From assembly GCA_019694575.1 (NCBI GenBank), contig JAIBBR010000014.1, forward strand, positions 1-55,639: a stretch of DNA of 55,639 nt, written 5' to 3'. This DNA is from Myxococcaceae bacterium (GTDB taxonomy: Bacteria; Myxococcota; Myxococcia; Myxococcales; Myxococcaceae). A program made the translations under genes and the position numbers. The notes beneath the pieces were generated by a model that saw nothing but the letters and a program-made list of their open reading frames with translations, was not told where the DNA came from and searched no databases. Positions 9,390-18,252 of this stretch are shown piece by piece (within the stretch, counting starts at the first letter, position 1; every line of letters starts with the position of its first letter).

Positions 9390-10814
9390 ATGACCGCGAT
9401 CAGCAACGAGAAAATTCCCAATAACGTCAACCTGTCAGAAGACAAGAAGCTGCAACGCGCGCTCGAGCAGTGGCAGCCGAACTTCTTGAGCTGGTGGAAC
9501 GACATGGGGCCCGAGGGCTTTCAAGCGCACAACATTTACCTGCGCACCGCGATCAGCACCGACGTCGAAGGCTGGGCGCATTACGACTTCGTGCGCATGC
9601 CCGAATACCGCTGGGGCATTTTTCTCGCCGACGCGGTACCCGAGCGAAAAATCGGCTTCGGCGACATGATGGGGCAGCCGGTGTGGCAAGACGTGCCCGG
9701 CGAGCACCGCAACACGTTGCGCCGGTTGATCGTAACGCAAGGTGACACCGAGCCAGCCTCTGTCGAGCAGCAACGCATGCTCGGCCACTCGTGCCCTTCG
9801 CTGTACGACATGCGCAACCTCTTTCAGGTGAACGTCGAAGAAGGCCGACACCTGTGGGCGATGGTTTATTTGCTGCAGCGTTTTTTCGGTCGCGACGGCC
9901 GTGAAGAAGCAGAGGGCTTGCTCGAGCGCCGCAGCGGCAACCAAGACAAGCCGCGCATTTTGGGCGCCTTCAACGAGCCAATCAGCGACTGGCTCTCATT
10001 CATGATGTTCACCATGTTCACTGATCGCGACGGCAAGTATCAGCTGCTCGCGCTGGCTGAGTCGGGCTTCGACCCGCTCTCGCGCACCACCCGCTTCATG
10101 CTCACCGAAGAAGCGCACCATATGTTCGTGGGAGAGACCGGCGTGCAGCGCATCGCGCAGCGCACCGCGGCGTTGATGAAAGAAGCAAAGAACGAAGACG
10201 TACGCACGTTGGGCGGCATTGATCTCACCACGCTGCAGAAGTACCTAAACCTCTGGTACTCACTCTCGCTTGATCTTTTCGGGTCAGAGATTTCGACCAA
10301 CGCCGCGTCGTTCTTCGCTTCGGGCCTCAAAGGGCGCGCCAAAGAAGAAAAGTTTGCCGATCACGTGGCGATGGAAGGTGTGTATTCGATGGACGTGCCC
10401 AAAGTCGGCACCGGCGAGCTGATTCGCGAAGATGTACCGCTGCGCTCAGCGATGAACGAGGTGCTGCGCGATGGTTACGTCGACGACTGCCAACGCGGCG
10501 TCGATCGCTGGAACAAAGTGTTGCGCGAGGCCGGCATCAGCCACGAGCTCAAGCTGCCTTCGCGCCGCTTTCACCGTCAACAAGGTGTCTTCTCGGGCCT
10601 GCACTTCGACCCCGACGGCAAACCGCTCAGCAAAGAGCAGTGGGAAGCGAAGAAAGACGACTTTCTGCCTTCAGCCTCAGACCGCGCGTATGTGAAGAGC
10701 TTGCAGGGTAAGGCGATTGTCGAGCCGGGCCAGATGGCGAACTGGATCGCGCCACCCCCGCGTGGTGTCAACGCCAAGCCGGTAGAATTCGAGTACGTGC
10801 GCACCGAGGCATAA
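9390..10814 (+). CDS. boxB: Benzoyl-CoA 2,3-epoxidase oxygenase subunit BoxB
   Basis: A 474-residue protein of normal BoxB length. BoxB is the di-iron component that epoxidises benzoyl-CoA with O2, using electrons from the reductase BoxA. Typical di-iron ligand motifs are visible as EEGRHLWAMVYLL and TEEAHHMFVGETG. The ATG at 9390 follows AAAAGGAACCTGCC. It is in an operon with boxC. No boxA, boxD or benzoate-CoA ligase gene occurs in this window, so the electron donor must be encoded elsewhere. Confidence 0.94.
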   Translation: MTAISNEKIPNNVNLSEDKKLQRALEQWQPNFLSWWNDMGPEGFQAHNIYLRTAISTDVEGWAHYDFVRMPEYRWGIFLADAVPERKIGFGDMMGQPVWQDVPGEHRNTLRRLIVTQGDTEPASVEQQRMLGHSCPSLYDMRNLFQVNVEEGRHLWAMVYLLQRFFGRDGREEAEGLLERRSGNQDKPRILGAFNEPISDWLSFMMFTMFTDRDGKYQLLALAESGFDPLSRTTRFMLTEEAHHMFVGETGVQRIAQRTAALMKEAKNEDVRTLGGIDLTTLQKYLNLWYSLSLDLFGSEISTNAASFFASGLKGRAKEEKFADHVAMEGVYSMDVPKVGTGELIREDVPLRSAMNEVLRDGYVDDCQRGVDRWNKVLREAGISHELKLPSRRFHRQQGVFSGLHFDPDGKPLSKEQWEAKKDDFLPSASDRAYVKSLQGKAIVEPGQMANWIAPPPRGVNAKPVEFEYVRTEA

Positions 10815-10836
10815 GGGCCCCTCAGGCTCATTGATC

Positions 10837-12474
10837 TCAGTTACGCATGACCGAGGTGGGGCGACCCATGAAGCCCTCACGAAAAACGTCCCACCGGCTT
10901 TGCAAGCTTAGATACTCAGTGCCCCTCTCGTTGACCAAACGCACCGGCTCGGCAGTAACGACGCTGAAAGCGTTGTCCGCGAGCTGGCTCCATTTGAGCA
11001 ACACAGAATAAGCGGCTTTGAAAGCCCGTTCCGGTATGCCTTTGGCGAAGGCGGCGTCGCCCCACAGCAAGCGCAAACCGTGCCTCGCCGCGTAGTCGTC
11101 GGCGGCTGCTTCATCCATTATGCCGCGCACGTGGGCCATTTCATGGCTGACCAGGAGTGCCAAGCCATCGGCGGTGATTCCTGGATATTCGATCAGCCCC
11201 CGGGGAATAGACACCGGCCGACTGGGCGAAACAGACATTCCGATGGCGGGGTTTTCCCAGTCGACGCTGATTGACGCCTTGAATTTCTTCGACCATTCCG
11301 CAGCCAGCCTTTCGGCCTCACCACGGGTCAACGGTCGGGCCGCACGGACGCTCGAAAAGTCCATCTGGTTGAGCGCCTGGTTGAGCGGGCTTGAAGCAAT
11401 GCGCTCCTTCTTCCGCGCGGCGGCCCCGTTGACCCACTCCAATACCTGATTGAGCAGGCGCTCCTGCCCTCCCCTCGCCTCAAAGCCTTGAAGAATCACA
11501 CCCCGTTGCTCATCGCTCTTGGCATTGCGCATCAAGAAGGCAGTCATCAAGTGAAAGTCGAAAATGGCATCGGCGCGCTCCAAACGGCTCGTCCCAAACA
11601 TCGAAAAGACCTTGTCACGAAACACTTCGCGCGGACGCTGACCAGCCTCGTCGTAGGTCCATCGGCCGAGGTCAGCCATCGTATCGAGGAAAAGCCTGTT
11701 GAAGCCCTTGGCAACTGTGGGGGCTTCACGCACGTCGAAGAGAAAGCGCGTCGTGAGCACCGAACCCTCATGGCTGTCGCCCGCGTAGGAAAGGCTCGCC
11801 AGCGTGCGAGCGTTGCCGGCGGCGATTGCGCGCGGCATGCCTTTCGCGGCGTGATCAGTCACATAGCGCATCGCCGCACCTTCGTCGGTGCCAACCATGC
11901 CGCTGGCGGTTCGATATTCAGGGCTGCCAACGTGACCTTGACCCGTCATCATGCTCGAGAGAACGTCTCCGAGTGCTTCGCTGAGGTGATGGTGCGAGTT
12001 CAACTGAGCCTTGGCCATGAACTGTGTCACCAAATGCCCAAGCTCATGGTCGAAGACAGTCTCGTCTTCGTGGGTAAGGAGATGTTGGCTTACCCGCATT
12101 TTGTAAGTGTTCGACAGCGGGCTGTAACCGGCTTGGTCAGCGAACCCCTTTTCAAAATGCAAGGTCCACGAAGACGGCAACGCTTCGGCCAAGCCGAGCT
12201 CATTGAGCTTGCGCGTGGCCGTCGCCACCCTCTTCAGCAGCCACGCCTTTTCGCCGCCAGTCAATGGGTGGCCATCGGGGTCATGGGGTAAGAAGGTGGC
12301 CTCGATGTGAGTGGCCGCACCGGCTGCCGCTTTCCCGGTCGATGGGGCGGCCGGAGGCTTCTTGCGCCACTTGCCTAAACCACTGTCGGGCTCTCTTGTG
12401 GGCGACTTGACGACTCGTTTTGTCATTACTGAAGCCGCCCTGGCACCCCGCACCGTCCGCATGTTCGCGCCCAT
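10837..12474 (-). CDS. Unknown protein with two HExxH zinc-protease-like motifs
   Basis: Up to 545 residues; the start may instead be ATG 12426 (MTKRVVKSPT), and no strong ribosome site decides. The N-terminal half holds HELGH (H143, E144, H147) with a Glu at 166 inside SEALGD, the HExxH plus ExxxD layout of thermolysin-like gluzincins. The C-terminal half holds a second motif, SHEMAHVRG (H444, E445, H448), followed by DEAAADDYAARHG, resembling M48-type peptidases. No signal peptide or TM segment is evident, and the first 55 residues are basic and Pro/Ala-rich. It converges on boxB with 22 nt between stops. Possibly two fused peptidase modules; substrate unknown. Confidence 0.75.
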   Translation of the reverse strand: MGANMRTVRGARAASVMTKRVVKSPTREPDSGLGKWRKKPPAAPSTGKAAAGAATHIEATFLPHDPDGHPLTGGEKAWLLKRVATATRKLNELGLAEALPSSWTLHFEKGFADQAGYSPLSNTYKMRVSQHLLTHEDETVFDHELGHLVTQFMAKAQLNSHHHLSEALGDVLSSMMTGQGHVGSPEYRTASGMVGTDEGAAMRYVTDHAAKGMPRAIAAGNARTLASLSYAGDSHEGSVLTTRFLFDVREAPTVAKGFNRLFLDTMADLGRWTYDEAGQRPREVFRDKVFSMFGTSRLERADAIFDFHLMTAFLMRNAKSDEQRGVILQGFEARGGQERLLNQVLEWVNGAAARKKERIASSPLNQALNQMDFSSVRAARPLTRGEAERLAAEWSKKFKASISVDWENPAIGMSVSPSRPVSIPRGLIEYPGITADGLALLVSHEMAHVRGIMDEAAADDYAARHGLRLLWGDAAFAKGIPERAFKAAYSVLLKWSQLADNAFSVVTAEPVRLVNERGTEYLSLQSRWDVFREGFMGRPTSVMRN

Positions 12475-12629
12475 AGCGGGCGAGCGAACGCAATGGAGGT
12501 GCCAATGCCACCTGCGCCTAAAGGCCTAATAAAATTGAATTGAAGCCAGGGTCCGTTGCATCGAAACCACAGACCAATCGGACATGCCACTCCCACGCGG
12601 CAAGATGCCGACACCAAGCGGCGCTTGAT

Positions 12630-12902
12630 TCAATCGGCCGCGCTGGGAGGCGGCCGGTAACGCAGCGCCTTCACCAAATAGTACAAGCCTGCGACGCCCG
12701 CGACGGCGAGCACGACATCGTTCACGCCTCCGCGCATGCCAGCGTTGATGCGGTACCCCATCGCCGCGAAAAAAGCCGCCGCCATCACCGCGAAGCGCAC
12801 CCGGGCAGAAATCGCGTGAATCTGCCCGAAGATGAACGCGCCCATCACCATCGCGGTAGACACCCAGTCGATGCCAATGCTGCCCTGCATTTGCTCTTTC
12901 AT
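12630..12902 (-). CDS. Small integral membrane protein
   Basis: A 90-residue protein with about three hydrophobic helices (VSTAMVMGAFIFGQI, VRFAVMAAAFFAAMGY and VNDVVLAVAGVAGLYYLV) and a short charged, Pro-rich tail. Family not recognised. It follows the flippase-like gene by 4 nt on the same strand, so it is probably the last gene of the 12.6-14.8 kb operon and may act with it in the inner membrane. Confidence 0.7.
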   Translation of the reverse strand: MKEQMQGSIGIDWVSTAMVMGAFIFGQIHAISARVRFAVMAAAFFAAMGYRINAGMRGGVNDVVLAVAGVAGLYYLVKALRYRPPPSAAD

Positions 12903-12906
12903 TTAA

Positions 12907-14013
12907 CTACCCCACGGCTGGGCTGCTGGCGGGCTCTTCTTGCATGTGGCCTACCATGTCTTTGAATGTCTGCCTTGACCACACCATCAACGCCAACCCA
13001 TAGAGAATCTGCTGGGCTAGTTGGGCGATCCACAACACGTTGGCGTACGCATTGCCGGTGTTGTCGACCAGGCTCTTGGGAAAGAAGACGTAAAGCGCCA
13101 ACATCACGAAGGCCTGAAACGTACCGGCGCTCCCCGGAGCCGCGGGAATCATCATGCCGACGATCAACACGCAGAGCACCGTGAAAGCCTGGTACATCGA
13201 CAACTGCATCGGCTGGCAATTGGCCGCGGCAACCACGTTGGAGCAGTCGAATGCGCGTGAGACAACGGTCATGCCCCAACCGTTGAGCAACCAATACGCC
13301 GCGGTGAAAAAGAAGAACAAGAAGACGTTTTTGCCGCTTGGCATTTGACGCAAAGCGCCCACGAAACCGTTGACGATGTACACCACCTTTTCGCTCAGCC
13401 CCTTCGAGAAGCGCCCTGCCGTGGCCCCAATGAGCCGCACCGCCAACGCCTGCTTCCACGCAGCGAAGGCCAAGAAGAGCGCTCCTCCGCCAAACACAGC
13501 GAACATCAGGTTCGCGCCAATGGTGATGCGGCTTAAGCTGGTGAGCACGGTCTTGCGTGCTTCGTCGTCGAGCCCAACGGTCAGCGCGTCGACGTCGAGA
13601 AACGTCAGCAGCAAACGTAGAAGCACCGCGATAATCACACCGTCGATGACTCGCTCGAGCACCACGCTGGTCATCGCCGCACTGCGCCGCACCCTGCTCC
13701 GCTGCGCAATCAAAAATGGCCGGGCAAACTCACCCAGCCGAAACGGTAAAATAATCAACATCATGAAGCCGATGCCCGCGGCTTCATTCAGCTTCTTGAA
13801 CGAGATCTGCTCCTGCGCCGACAGCCAATGCCCCCAGCGCAACGTGCGCGCCAGGTGAATCAAGAAGAGAATTCCCACATAGGGAACCAGCCACCAGTAG
13901 TTGGCCGTGGCAAGTGAGTGCCACAGTTTGCGCCAGTCGGTGTCTTTGAAGGTCCACCAGAAGCACCCGAAGGTGATTCCCAAATTGAGAATGAGCTGGG
14001 CCGCGCGTTTCAT
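12907..14013 (-). CDS. UPF0104/lysylphosphatidylglycerol-synthase-like integral membrane protein
   Basis: About 368 residues starting MKRAAQLILNLGITF, with roughly eight hydrophobic helices. Conserved-looking family segments are RTLRWGHWLSAQ, ILPFRLGEFARPFLIAQR, VVLERVIDGV and MMIPAAPGSAGTFQ, typical of the LPG-synthase TM domain family (AglD2/GtrA-like flippase-type proteins). The proposed role is lipid or lipid-linked glycan handling in the inner membrane. The longer open frame to 14139 adds an Arg-rich unlikely N-terminus. The start lies 14 nt after the CpsB-like gene, indicating an operon; pairing with a polysaccharide phosphatase supports a surface-glycan role. Confidence 0.85.
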   Translation of the reverse strand: MKRAAQLILNLGITFGCFWWTFKDTDWRKLWHSLATANYWWLVPYVGILFLIHLARTLRWGHWLSAQEQISFKKLNEAAGIGFMMLIILPFRLGEFARPFLIAQRSRVRRSAAMTSVVLERVIDGVIIAVLLRLLLTFLDVDALTVGLDDEARKTVLTSLSRITIGANLMFAVFGGGALFLAFAAWKQALAVRLIGATAGRFSKGLSEKVVYIVNGFVGALRQMPSGKNVFLFFFFTAAYWLLNGWGMTVVSRAFDCSNVVAAANCQPMQLSMYQAFTVLCVLIVGMMIPAAPGSAGTFQAFVMLALYVFFPKSLVDNTGNAYANVLWIAQLAQQILYGLALMVWSRQTFKDMVGHMQEEPASSPAVG

Positions 14014-14027
14014 GGTGAGTGCGCCCG

Positions 14028-14753
14028 CTATACCACGGGTTCGCCGCGCAAAAGCCGCTCTGGGTTTTCGACTACCAGCCGACGAAAGTACGCTGTGCCG
14101 GCCGCTTTTTCGAGGGCCGCGAGCGAGTCGCCTACCCACTCGGTCAGCTTCAATGGGGAATGCGCGTCAGTGGCGGCAATGGCGTAGAGCCCTTCACCCA
14201 AAAACCGCTCGGCGAGTCTCTTGGCGTTGGGGCCATAGCGCCCAATCAGCGCCGCCATGTCGAGCTGCAGGTTCGCTCCCGCCGCGACCGCTTCGGCCGC
14301 CCGGCCTTTGGCTTCGAATTCCAAACAGCGCTCGGGGTGCGCGATTATCGGAATGACGCCCTTCACCTGCAGGCGAAAGAGAATGTCTTTCAGCGCAGGC
14401 AACGTGGCCTGGTATGGCGCCTCGACGAGCATGTGCTTGCCCAATTCGTTGAGGGTTCGCGCCGAGGGCGTCTTCTGCGCATCGAGCAAGCGCTCATCGA
14501 GAAAAAAATTTTCGCTGTTGGCGTGTAGCCCGAGGGGAATTCGCTGCTCTGTCAACGCGACTTGCACTGAAACAAGCTTTTCGAGGCACTCGTTTTTCGG
14601 CGCATATTCGGCGCGGTTATGCGGGCTGGGAGCGGCTTTCACATACCCCAGCGACACCAACGCGCGTGCCATCGCGACAGTGTCGTCGAGCGTTTTGGCG
14701 CCGTCGTCGACGCCGGGCAACAAGTGCAAATGAAGATCAACGAAGCCAGACAT
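14028..14753 (-). CDS. CpsB/YwqE-type tyrosine-protein phosphatase (PHP domain)
   Basis: A 241-residue PHP-domain protein. Metal-binding motifs are DLHLHLLPGVDDGA at residues 6-19, IIAHPERC in the middle and ATDAHS near the C-terminus. This is the CpsB/CapC/YwqE family, manganese-dependent phosphotyrosine phosphatases that dephosphorylate bacterial tyrosine kinases controlling capsule or exopolysaccharide synthesis. The usual TPH segment reads SPHNRAEYAP. It is the first gene of a minus-strand operon and is divergent from the microcompartment genes across 128 bp. Confidence 0.9.
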   Translation of the reverse strand: MSGFVDLHLHLLPGVDDGAKTLDDTVAMARALVSLGYVKAAPSPHNRAEYAPKNECLEKLVSVQVALTEQRIPLGLHANSENFFLDERLLDAQKTPSARTLNELGKHMLVEAPYQATLPALKDILFRLQVKGVIPIIAHPERCLEFEAKGRAAEAVAAGANLQLDMAALIGRYGPNAKRLAERFLGEGLYAIAATDAHSPLKLTEWVGDSLAALEKAAGTAYFRRLVVENPERLLRGEPVV

Positions 14754-14881
14754 GAGCGTCGCGGGCGCATAACACCTTCATGTGCGCCACCGCTACCGGC
14801 TGAACAGGTTATCCCTAGAGATTCCTTGTCATTTCGAGGCGAGAAAACTAAGCCCTCATAAACTTCAAAAGGTGAAATCAC

Positions 14882-15520
14882 TTGGCAACGTCGCTTAGGA
14901 CGTACGTTTTCCTCGATTCGCTGCAACCTCAGCTCGCCGCCCACATTTGCACCACGTGCCGGGGCTATTTCCCCGTGCCGTACGTCGCGTCGCTGTTCTG
15001 CGAAATTGCGCCTGGCATGGCCATTCACGGGTTGATGGACGTGGCGCTCAAAAACACCAAGGTGCAGCCCGCGACGCTGGTGGTCGAACGCGCGTACGGC
15101 ATGCTCGAATTGCACAGTGAAGACAAAGGTGAAGTGCGCAGCGCCGGTGACGCGATCTTGAAACACATTGGCGTCACCGAGCAGGACCGCATCAAGCCCA
15201 AGCTGGTTTCGAATACCATCATTCGGGCCATCGAGCCGATGCACGCGATGATCTTAGACAAGATTCGTTTTGGTTCGATGATCGAGCCGGGCCAATCGCT
15301 CTTCATTATGGAGTGCGAGCCGGCGGCTTATGCAGCGCTGGCAGCGAATGAAGCCGAAAAGGCTGCCAACGTGCGCCTGGTCGATGTGATGCCGTTTGGT
15401 GCTTTCGGCCGCTTGTATATGTGCGGCTCAGAGGCTGAAATCGACTCTGCCGCAGAAGCGGCGATCGCGGCAATCAAGGCGGTGAGCGGTAAAGAGCCCG
15501 CCCCGTTCAAAGACAAGTAA
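14882..15520 (+). CDS. Bacterial microcompartment shell protein BMC-T (double-stacking type, like Haliangium T2/T3)
   Basis: A 212-residue tandem BMC-domain protein that forms trimers acting as pseudohexameric shell tiles. The two halves share BMC elements: [15 protein letters not shown] and [15 protein letters not shown] in the first, and [24 protein letters not shown] with [17 protein letters not shown] in the second. From memory it matches the H. ochraceum BMC-T2/T3 type, whose trimers stack face to face with gated pores. The start is TTG at 14882, preceded by AAAGGTGA; no ATG or GTG is placed better. It is the first gene of a five-gene shell operon. Confidence 0.92.
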   Translation: MATSLRTYVFLDSLQPQLAAHICTTCRGYFPVPYVASLFCEIAPGMAIHGLMDVALKNTKVQPATLVVERAYGMLELHSEDKGEVRSAGDAILKHIGVTEQDRIKPKLVSNTIIRAIEPMHAMILDKIRFGSMIEPGQSLFIMECEPAAYAALAANEAEKAANVRLVDVMPFGAFGRLYMCGSEAEIDSAAEAAIAAIKAVSGKEPAPFKDK

Positions 15521-15568
15521 TTTCGAAGTTTCTAAGTACCACCCGCAGTTCAAGAGTGAATAACGACT

Positions 15569-15877
15569 ATGGCAGACGCACTGGGAATGATTGAGACCAA
15601 GGGCTTCGTCGGTATGGTTGAGGCTTCCGACGCGATGGTGAAGGCAGCCAAGGTCGAGCTCGTCGGCTACGAAAAAATTGGCGGCGGCTACGTCACCTGC
15701 ATTGTGCGGGGCGACGTTGCGGCGGTGAAGGCGGCAGTTGAAGCCGGGGCCCGCGGCGCAGAGCGTGTCGGTGAATTGGTATCGACGCACGTGATTCCAC
15801 GCCCGCACGCCAACATCGACTTGGTGTTGCCACTCGGCCGCCTGGAGCAAGCCAAGGCCGAAACCGGCGCCAAGTAA
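15569..15877 (+). CDS. Microcompartment hexameric shell protein BMC-H
   Basis: A 102-residue single BMC-domain protein, [20 protein letters not shown], with [30 protein letters not shown] and THVIPRPH, the canonical BMC-H signature. It forms the hexamers that tile the bulk of the shell facets. From memory it is nearly identical in pattern to the H. ochraceum BMC-H used for synthetic shells, including the VHVIPRPH-type edge segment. It lies 48 nt after the BMC-T gene and 12 nt before BMC-P. Confidence 0.97.
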   Translation: MADALGMIETKGFVGMVEASDAMVKAAKVELVGYEKIGGGYVTCIVRGDVAAVKAAVEAGARGAERVGELVSTHVIPRPHANIDLVLPLGRLEQAKAETGAK

Positions 15878-15889
15878 GGGGCCCGCTCA

Positions 15890-16177
15890 ATGTTGCTAGG
15901 CAAAGTGGTGGGGACCGTGGTCTCCACCCGTAAAGAGCCGACGCTCGACGGCTCGAAGTTTCTTTTGGTTCGCGGTTTAGACCTCGAGGGCAAGCCCACG
16001 TCTACCTTGGTGGTAGCGGTCGACGCGGTCGGAGCCGGCCCCGGCGAAGTCGTGTTGTACGCGTCGGGTTCTTCGGCGCGGCAAACCGAGATGACAAAAG
16101 ACCGCCCGGTCGACGCGACGATCATGGCGATTGTCGATCAGGTCGAAGTCGAAGGCCGGCTCAATTACGTGAAGTGA
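15890..16177 (+). CDS. Microcompartment pentameric vertex protein BMC-P (EutN/CcmL family)
   Basis: A 95-residue EutN/CcmL/BMC-P protein: [36 protein letters not shown] and [15 protein letters not shown] are the family signatures. Pentamers cap the twelve vertices of the icosahedral shell. AAGGGG precedes the ATG. Only one BMC-P copy is in the window, whereas H. ochraceum is recalled to have three. Confidence 0.97.
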   Translation: MLLGKVVGTVVSTRKEPTLDGSKFLLVRGLDLEGKPTSTLVVAVDAVGAGPGEVVLYASGSSARQTEMTKDRPVDATIMAIVDQVEVEGRLNYVK

Positions 16178-16186
16178 TGACGTGAA

Positions 16187-17623
16187 ATGAACGAAAGCCA
16201 GATCAACGCCATCGTCGAGCAAGTGGTTCGCAAGCTGTCGAGCGAGTTGGGGGCGCTGCCCTCTTCGACGACGGCAGCGAAAGTGGCACGCCCGAGCGGC
16301 CCGGCCATTGTCATGGGGCGTGCGGGTGTCTTCGACGATCTCGACGGAGCGACGGCGGCGGCGACAACGGCTCAGGCGACATGGGCCGACACTTCGCTCG
16401 AGGTGCGCGCCAAGGTGATTGAGGCGATGCGCGAAACGACGCGGCGCCGCGCCGAAGAGCTGGCGCGCATGGCGGTTGAAGAGACCAAGCTCGGCAACGT
16501 GCCAGATAAAATCTCGAAGAACCTGCTCTGCGCGAACATGACGCCTGGGCTTGAGATCTTGAAGCCAATCGCCACCACCGGTGATCACGGGTTGATGATC
16601 ACCGAGCGCGCTCCGTTCGGCGTGATTGGGGCGATTACGCCTTCGACGAACCCTACCGAGACCATCATCAACAATGCGATCGGCATGGTGGCAGGCGGCA
16701 ATTCAGTGGTGTTCAACTGCCACCCCAGCGCCAAGCGGGTGTGCGCGCAATTCATTACCTGGCTGAATGAGGCGGTGACGGCGGCGGGTGGTCCGGCGAA
16801 TTTGATCACCACGATCGGGTCTCCCTCGATTGAGTCAGCGCAAGCGTTGATGAAGCACCCGCGGGTTCGGTTGTTGGTGGTGACTGGCGGGCCCATGGTG
16901 GTGAAGGCGGCGATGAACAGCGGCAAGCGCGCGATCGCTGCGGGGCCGGGCAACCCTCCCGCGGTGGTCGACGAGACGGCGAACATCGCCAATGCCGGCC
17001 GTGACATCGTGCGGGGAGCGTCGCTCGACAACAACATCGTGTGCATCGTCGAGAAAGAAGTCTTCGCAGTAGCGTCGATTGCTGATCAGCTGAAAGCCGA
17101 AATGCAAAAAAGCGGCGGCTTTGAAGTGACGGGCGCTGCGATCAACCGGCTCGAGAAGCTGGTGGTTGATGACGGCCACCCCGCGCGCGATTGGGTGGGC
17201 AAAGACGCGACGAAAATTGCTGAAGCTGCGGGCCTGAAGGTTCCCAGCGGCACCAAGTTGCTGTTCGCCGAGGTAGACCCTACGCACCCCTTCGTGCAGG
17301 CAGAGTTGTTGATGCCGGTGATCGGCTTCTCGCGCTTGAAGACGGTAGAAGACTGCATCGCCGCCGCCGTTCAAGCGGAGCATGGCTTTGGGCACACCGC
17401 GACCATGCATTCGACGAATATTGATCACCTGCATGAGATGGCCCGGGTGATCAACACGTCGATCTTCGTGAAGAATGGCCCCTCGTACGCGGGCCTGGGG
17501 TTGACCGGCGAGGGGTACACGTCTTTCACGATTGCTTCTCCTACTGGCGAAGGTTTGACCACGGCGGTGAGCTTCACCCGCGAACGGCGTTGCACGTTGA
17601 AAGACTCTTTCCGGATCGTCTGA
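16187..17623 (+). CDS. Microcompartment CoA-acylating aldehyde dehydrogenase (EutE/PduP-like)
   Basis: A 478-residue protein, the likely cargo enzyme. It would oxidise a short-chain aldehyde to the acyl-CoA with NAD+. Catalytic Cys286 sits in DNNIVCIVEKE. FGVIGAITPSTNPTETIINNA, GGNSVVFNCHPSAK and the C-terminal GLTGEGYTSFTIASPTGEG are typical of the EutE/PduP family. The first 22 residues (MNESQINAIVEQVVRKLSSE onward) form an amphipathic helix followed by a small-residue linker, the usual encapsulation peptide. It is embedded between BMC-P and BMC-T genes with almost no spacing. No alcohol dehydrogenase, phosphotransacylase or aldehyde-producing enzyme is adjacent. Confidence 0.95.
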   Translation: MNESQINAIVEQVVRKLSSELGALPSSTTAAKVARPSGPAIVMGRAGVFDDLDGATAAATTAQATWADTSLEVRAKVIEAMRETTRRRAEELARMAVEETKLGNVPDKISKNLLCANMTPGLEILKPIATTGDHGLMITERAPFGVIGAITPSTNPTETIINNAIGMVAGGNSVVFNCHPSAKRVCAQFITWLNEAVTAAGGPANLITTIGSPSIESAQALMKHPRVRLLVVTGGPMVVKAAMNSGKRAIAAGPGNPPAVVDETANIANAGRDIVRGASLDNNIVCIVEKEVFAVASIADQLKAEMQKSGGFEVTGAAINRLEKLVVDDGHPARDWVGKDATKIAEAAGLKVPSGTKLLFAEVDPTHPFVQAELLMPVIGFSRLKTVEDCIAAAVQAEHGFGHTATMHSTNIDHLHEMARVINTSIFVKNGPSYAGLGLTGEGYTSFTIASPTGEGLTTAVSFTRERRCTLKDSFRIV

Positions 17624-17624
17624 C

Positions 17625-18200
17625 GTGCCGCAATTGGCGAAAGATCAGGTGCTCACCGCTCCTGCACTGGGGCTGTTGGAGCTCGAGTCAATCGCGCGGG
17701 GGGTGGTGGTGGTGGACGCGTTGGTGAAGCGCGCGCCGGTGCAGATCAATTTGGCGCAGCCGACGTCTCCGGGAAAGTTCGTCATCGTCTTCACCGGGCC
17801 AGTGGGCGAAGTGGAAGAAGCGTTCTCTGCGGGCGTAGAGACTGCAGGCCCGCTGCTCATCGACAAGCTGTTGCTGCCGCAGTTGGCGATTGCAGTAAAG
17901 CAGACGCTCGAGGGAAAGCCCGAGGCTCGGCTGCCGTTAGATTCGGTGGGCATTGTAGAAACGCACTCGGTGGCCGCGTCGATTCTCGCGGCAGACACCA
18001 GCTTGAAGCGCGCCAGCGTTCGACTGACTCATTTGCACCTCGCGCGCGGCATCGGCGGCAAAGCGTGGTTCGTGGTGTGCGGGCAGCAATCTGACGTGGA
18101 AGCAGCGCTGTCCGAAGCCGCCGCGAGTATTGAGCCGAACGTGTTGCTCGCAACCGAGATGATCGCACGCCCACACCGTGACTGGACGTTGCTGCGGTAG
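17625..18200 (+). CDS. Microcompartment shell protein BMC-T (single-layer type, like Haliangium T1)
   Basis: A 191-residue tandem BMC-domain protein. The first BMC repeat includes ALGLLELESIARGVVVVDAL and the second VGIVETHSVAASILAADT, ending LLATEMIARPH. From memory it matches the H. ochraceum BMC-T1 trimer, a single-layer tile. The start is GTG at 17625, one base after the aldehyde dehydrogenase stop (TGACGTG), so translation is probably coupled. It is the last shell gene; 52 nt separate it from the next gene. Confidence 0.93.
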   Translation: MPQLAKDQVLTAPALGLLELESIARGVVVVDALVKRAPVQINLAQPTSPGKFVIVFTGPVGEVEEAFSAGVETAGPLLIDKLLLPQLAIAVKQTLEGKPEARLPLDSVGIVETHSVAASILAADTSLKRASVRLTHLHLARGIGGKAWFVVCGQQSDVEAALSEAAASIEPNVLLATEMIARPHRDWTLLR

Positions 18201-18252
18201 TGACCCGCACGACCCAGCATTCATTTTCGCTCTGCAATGGTAAAACTTCGCC

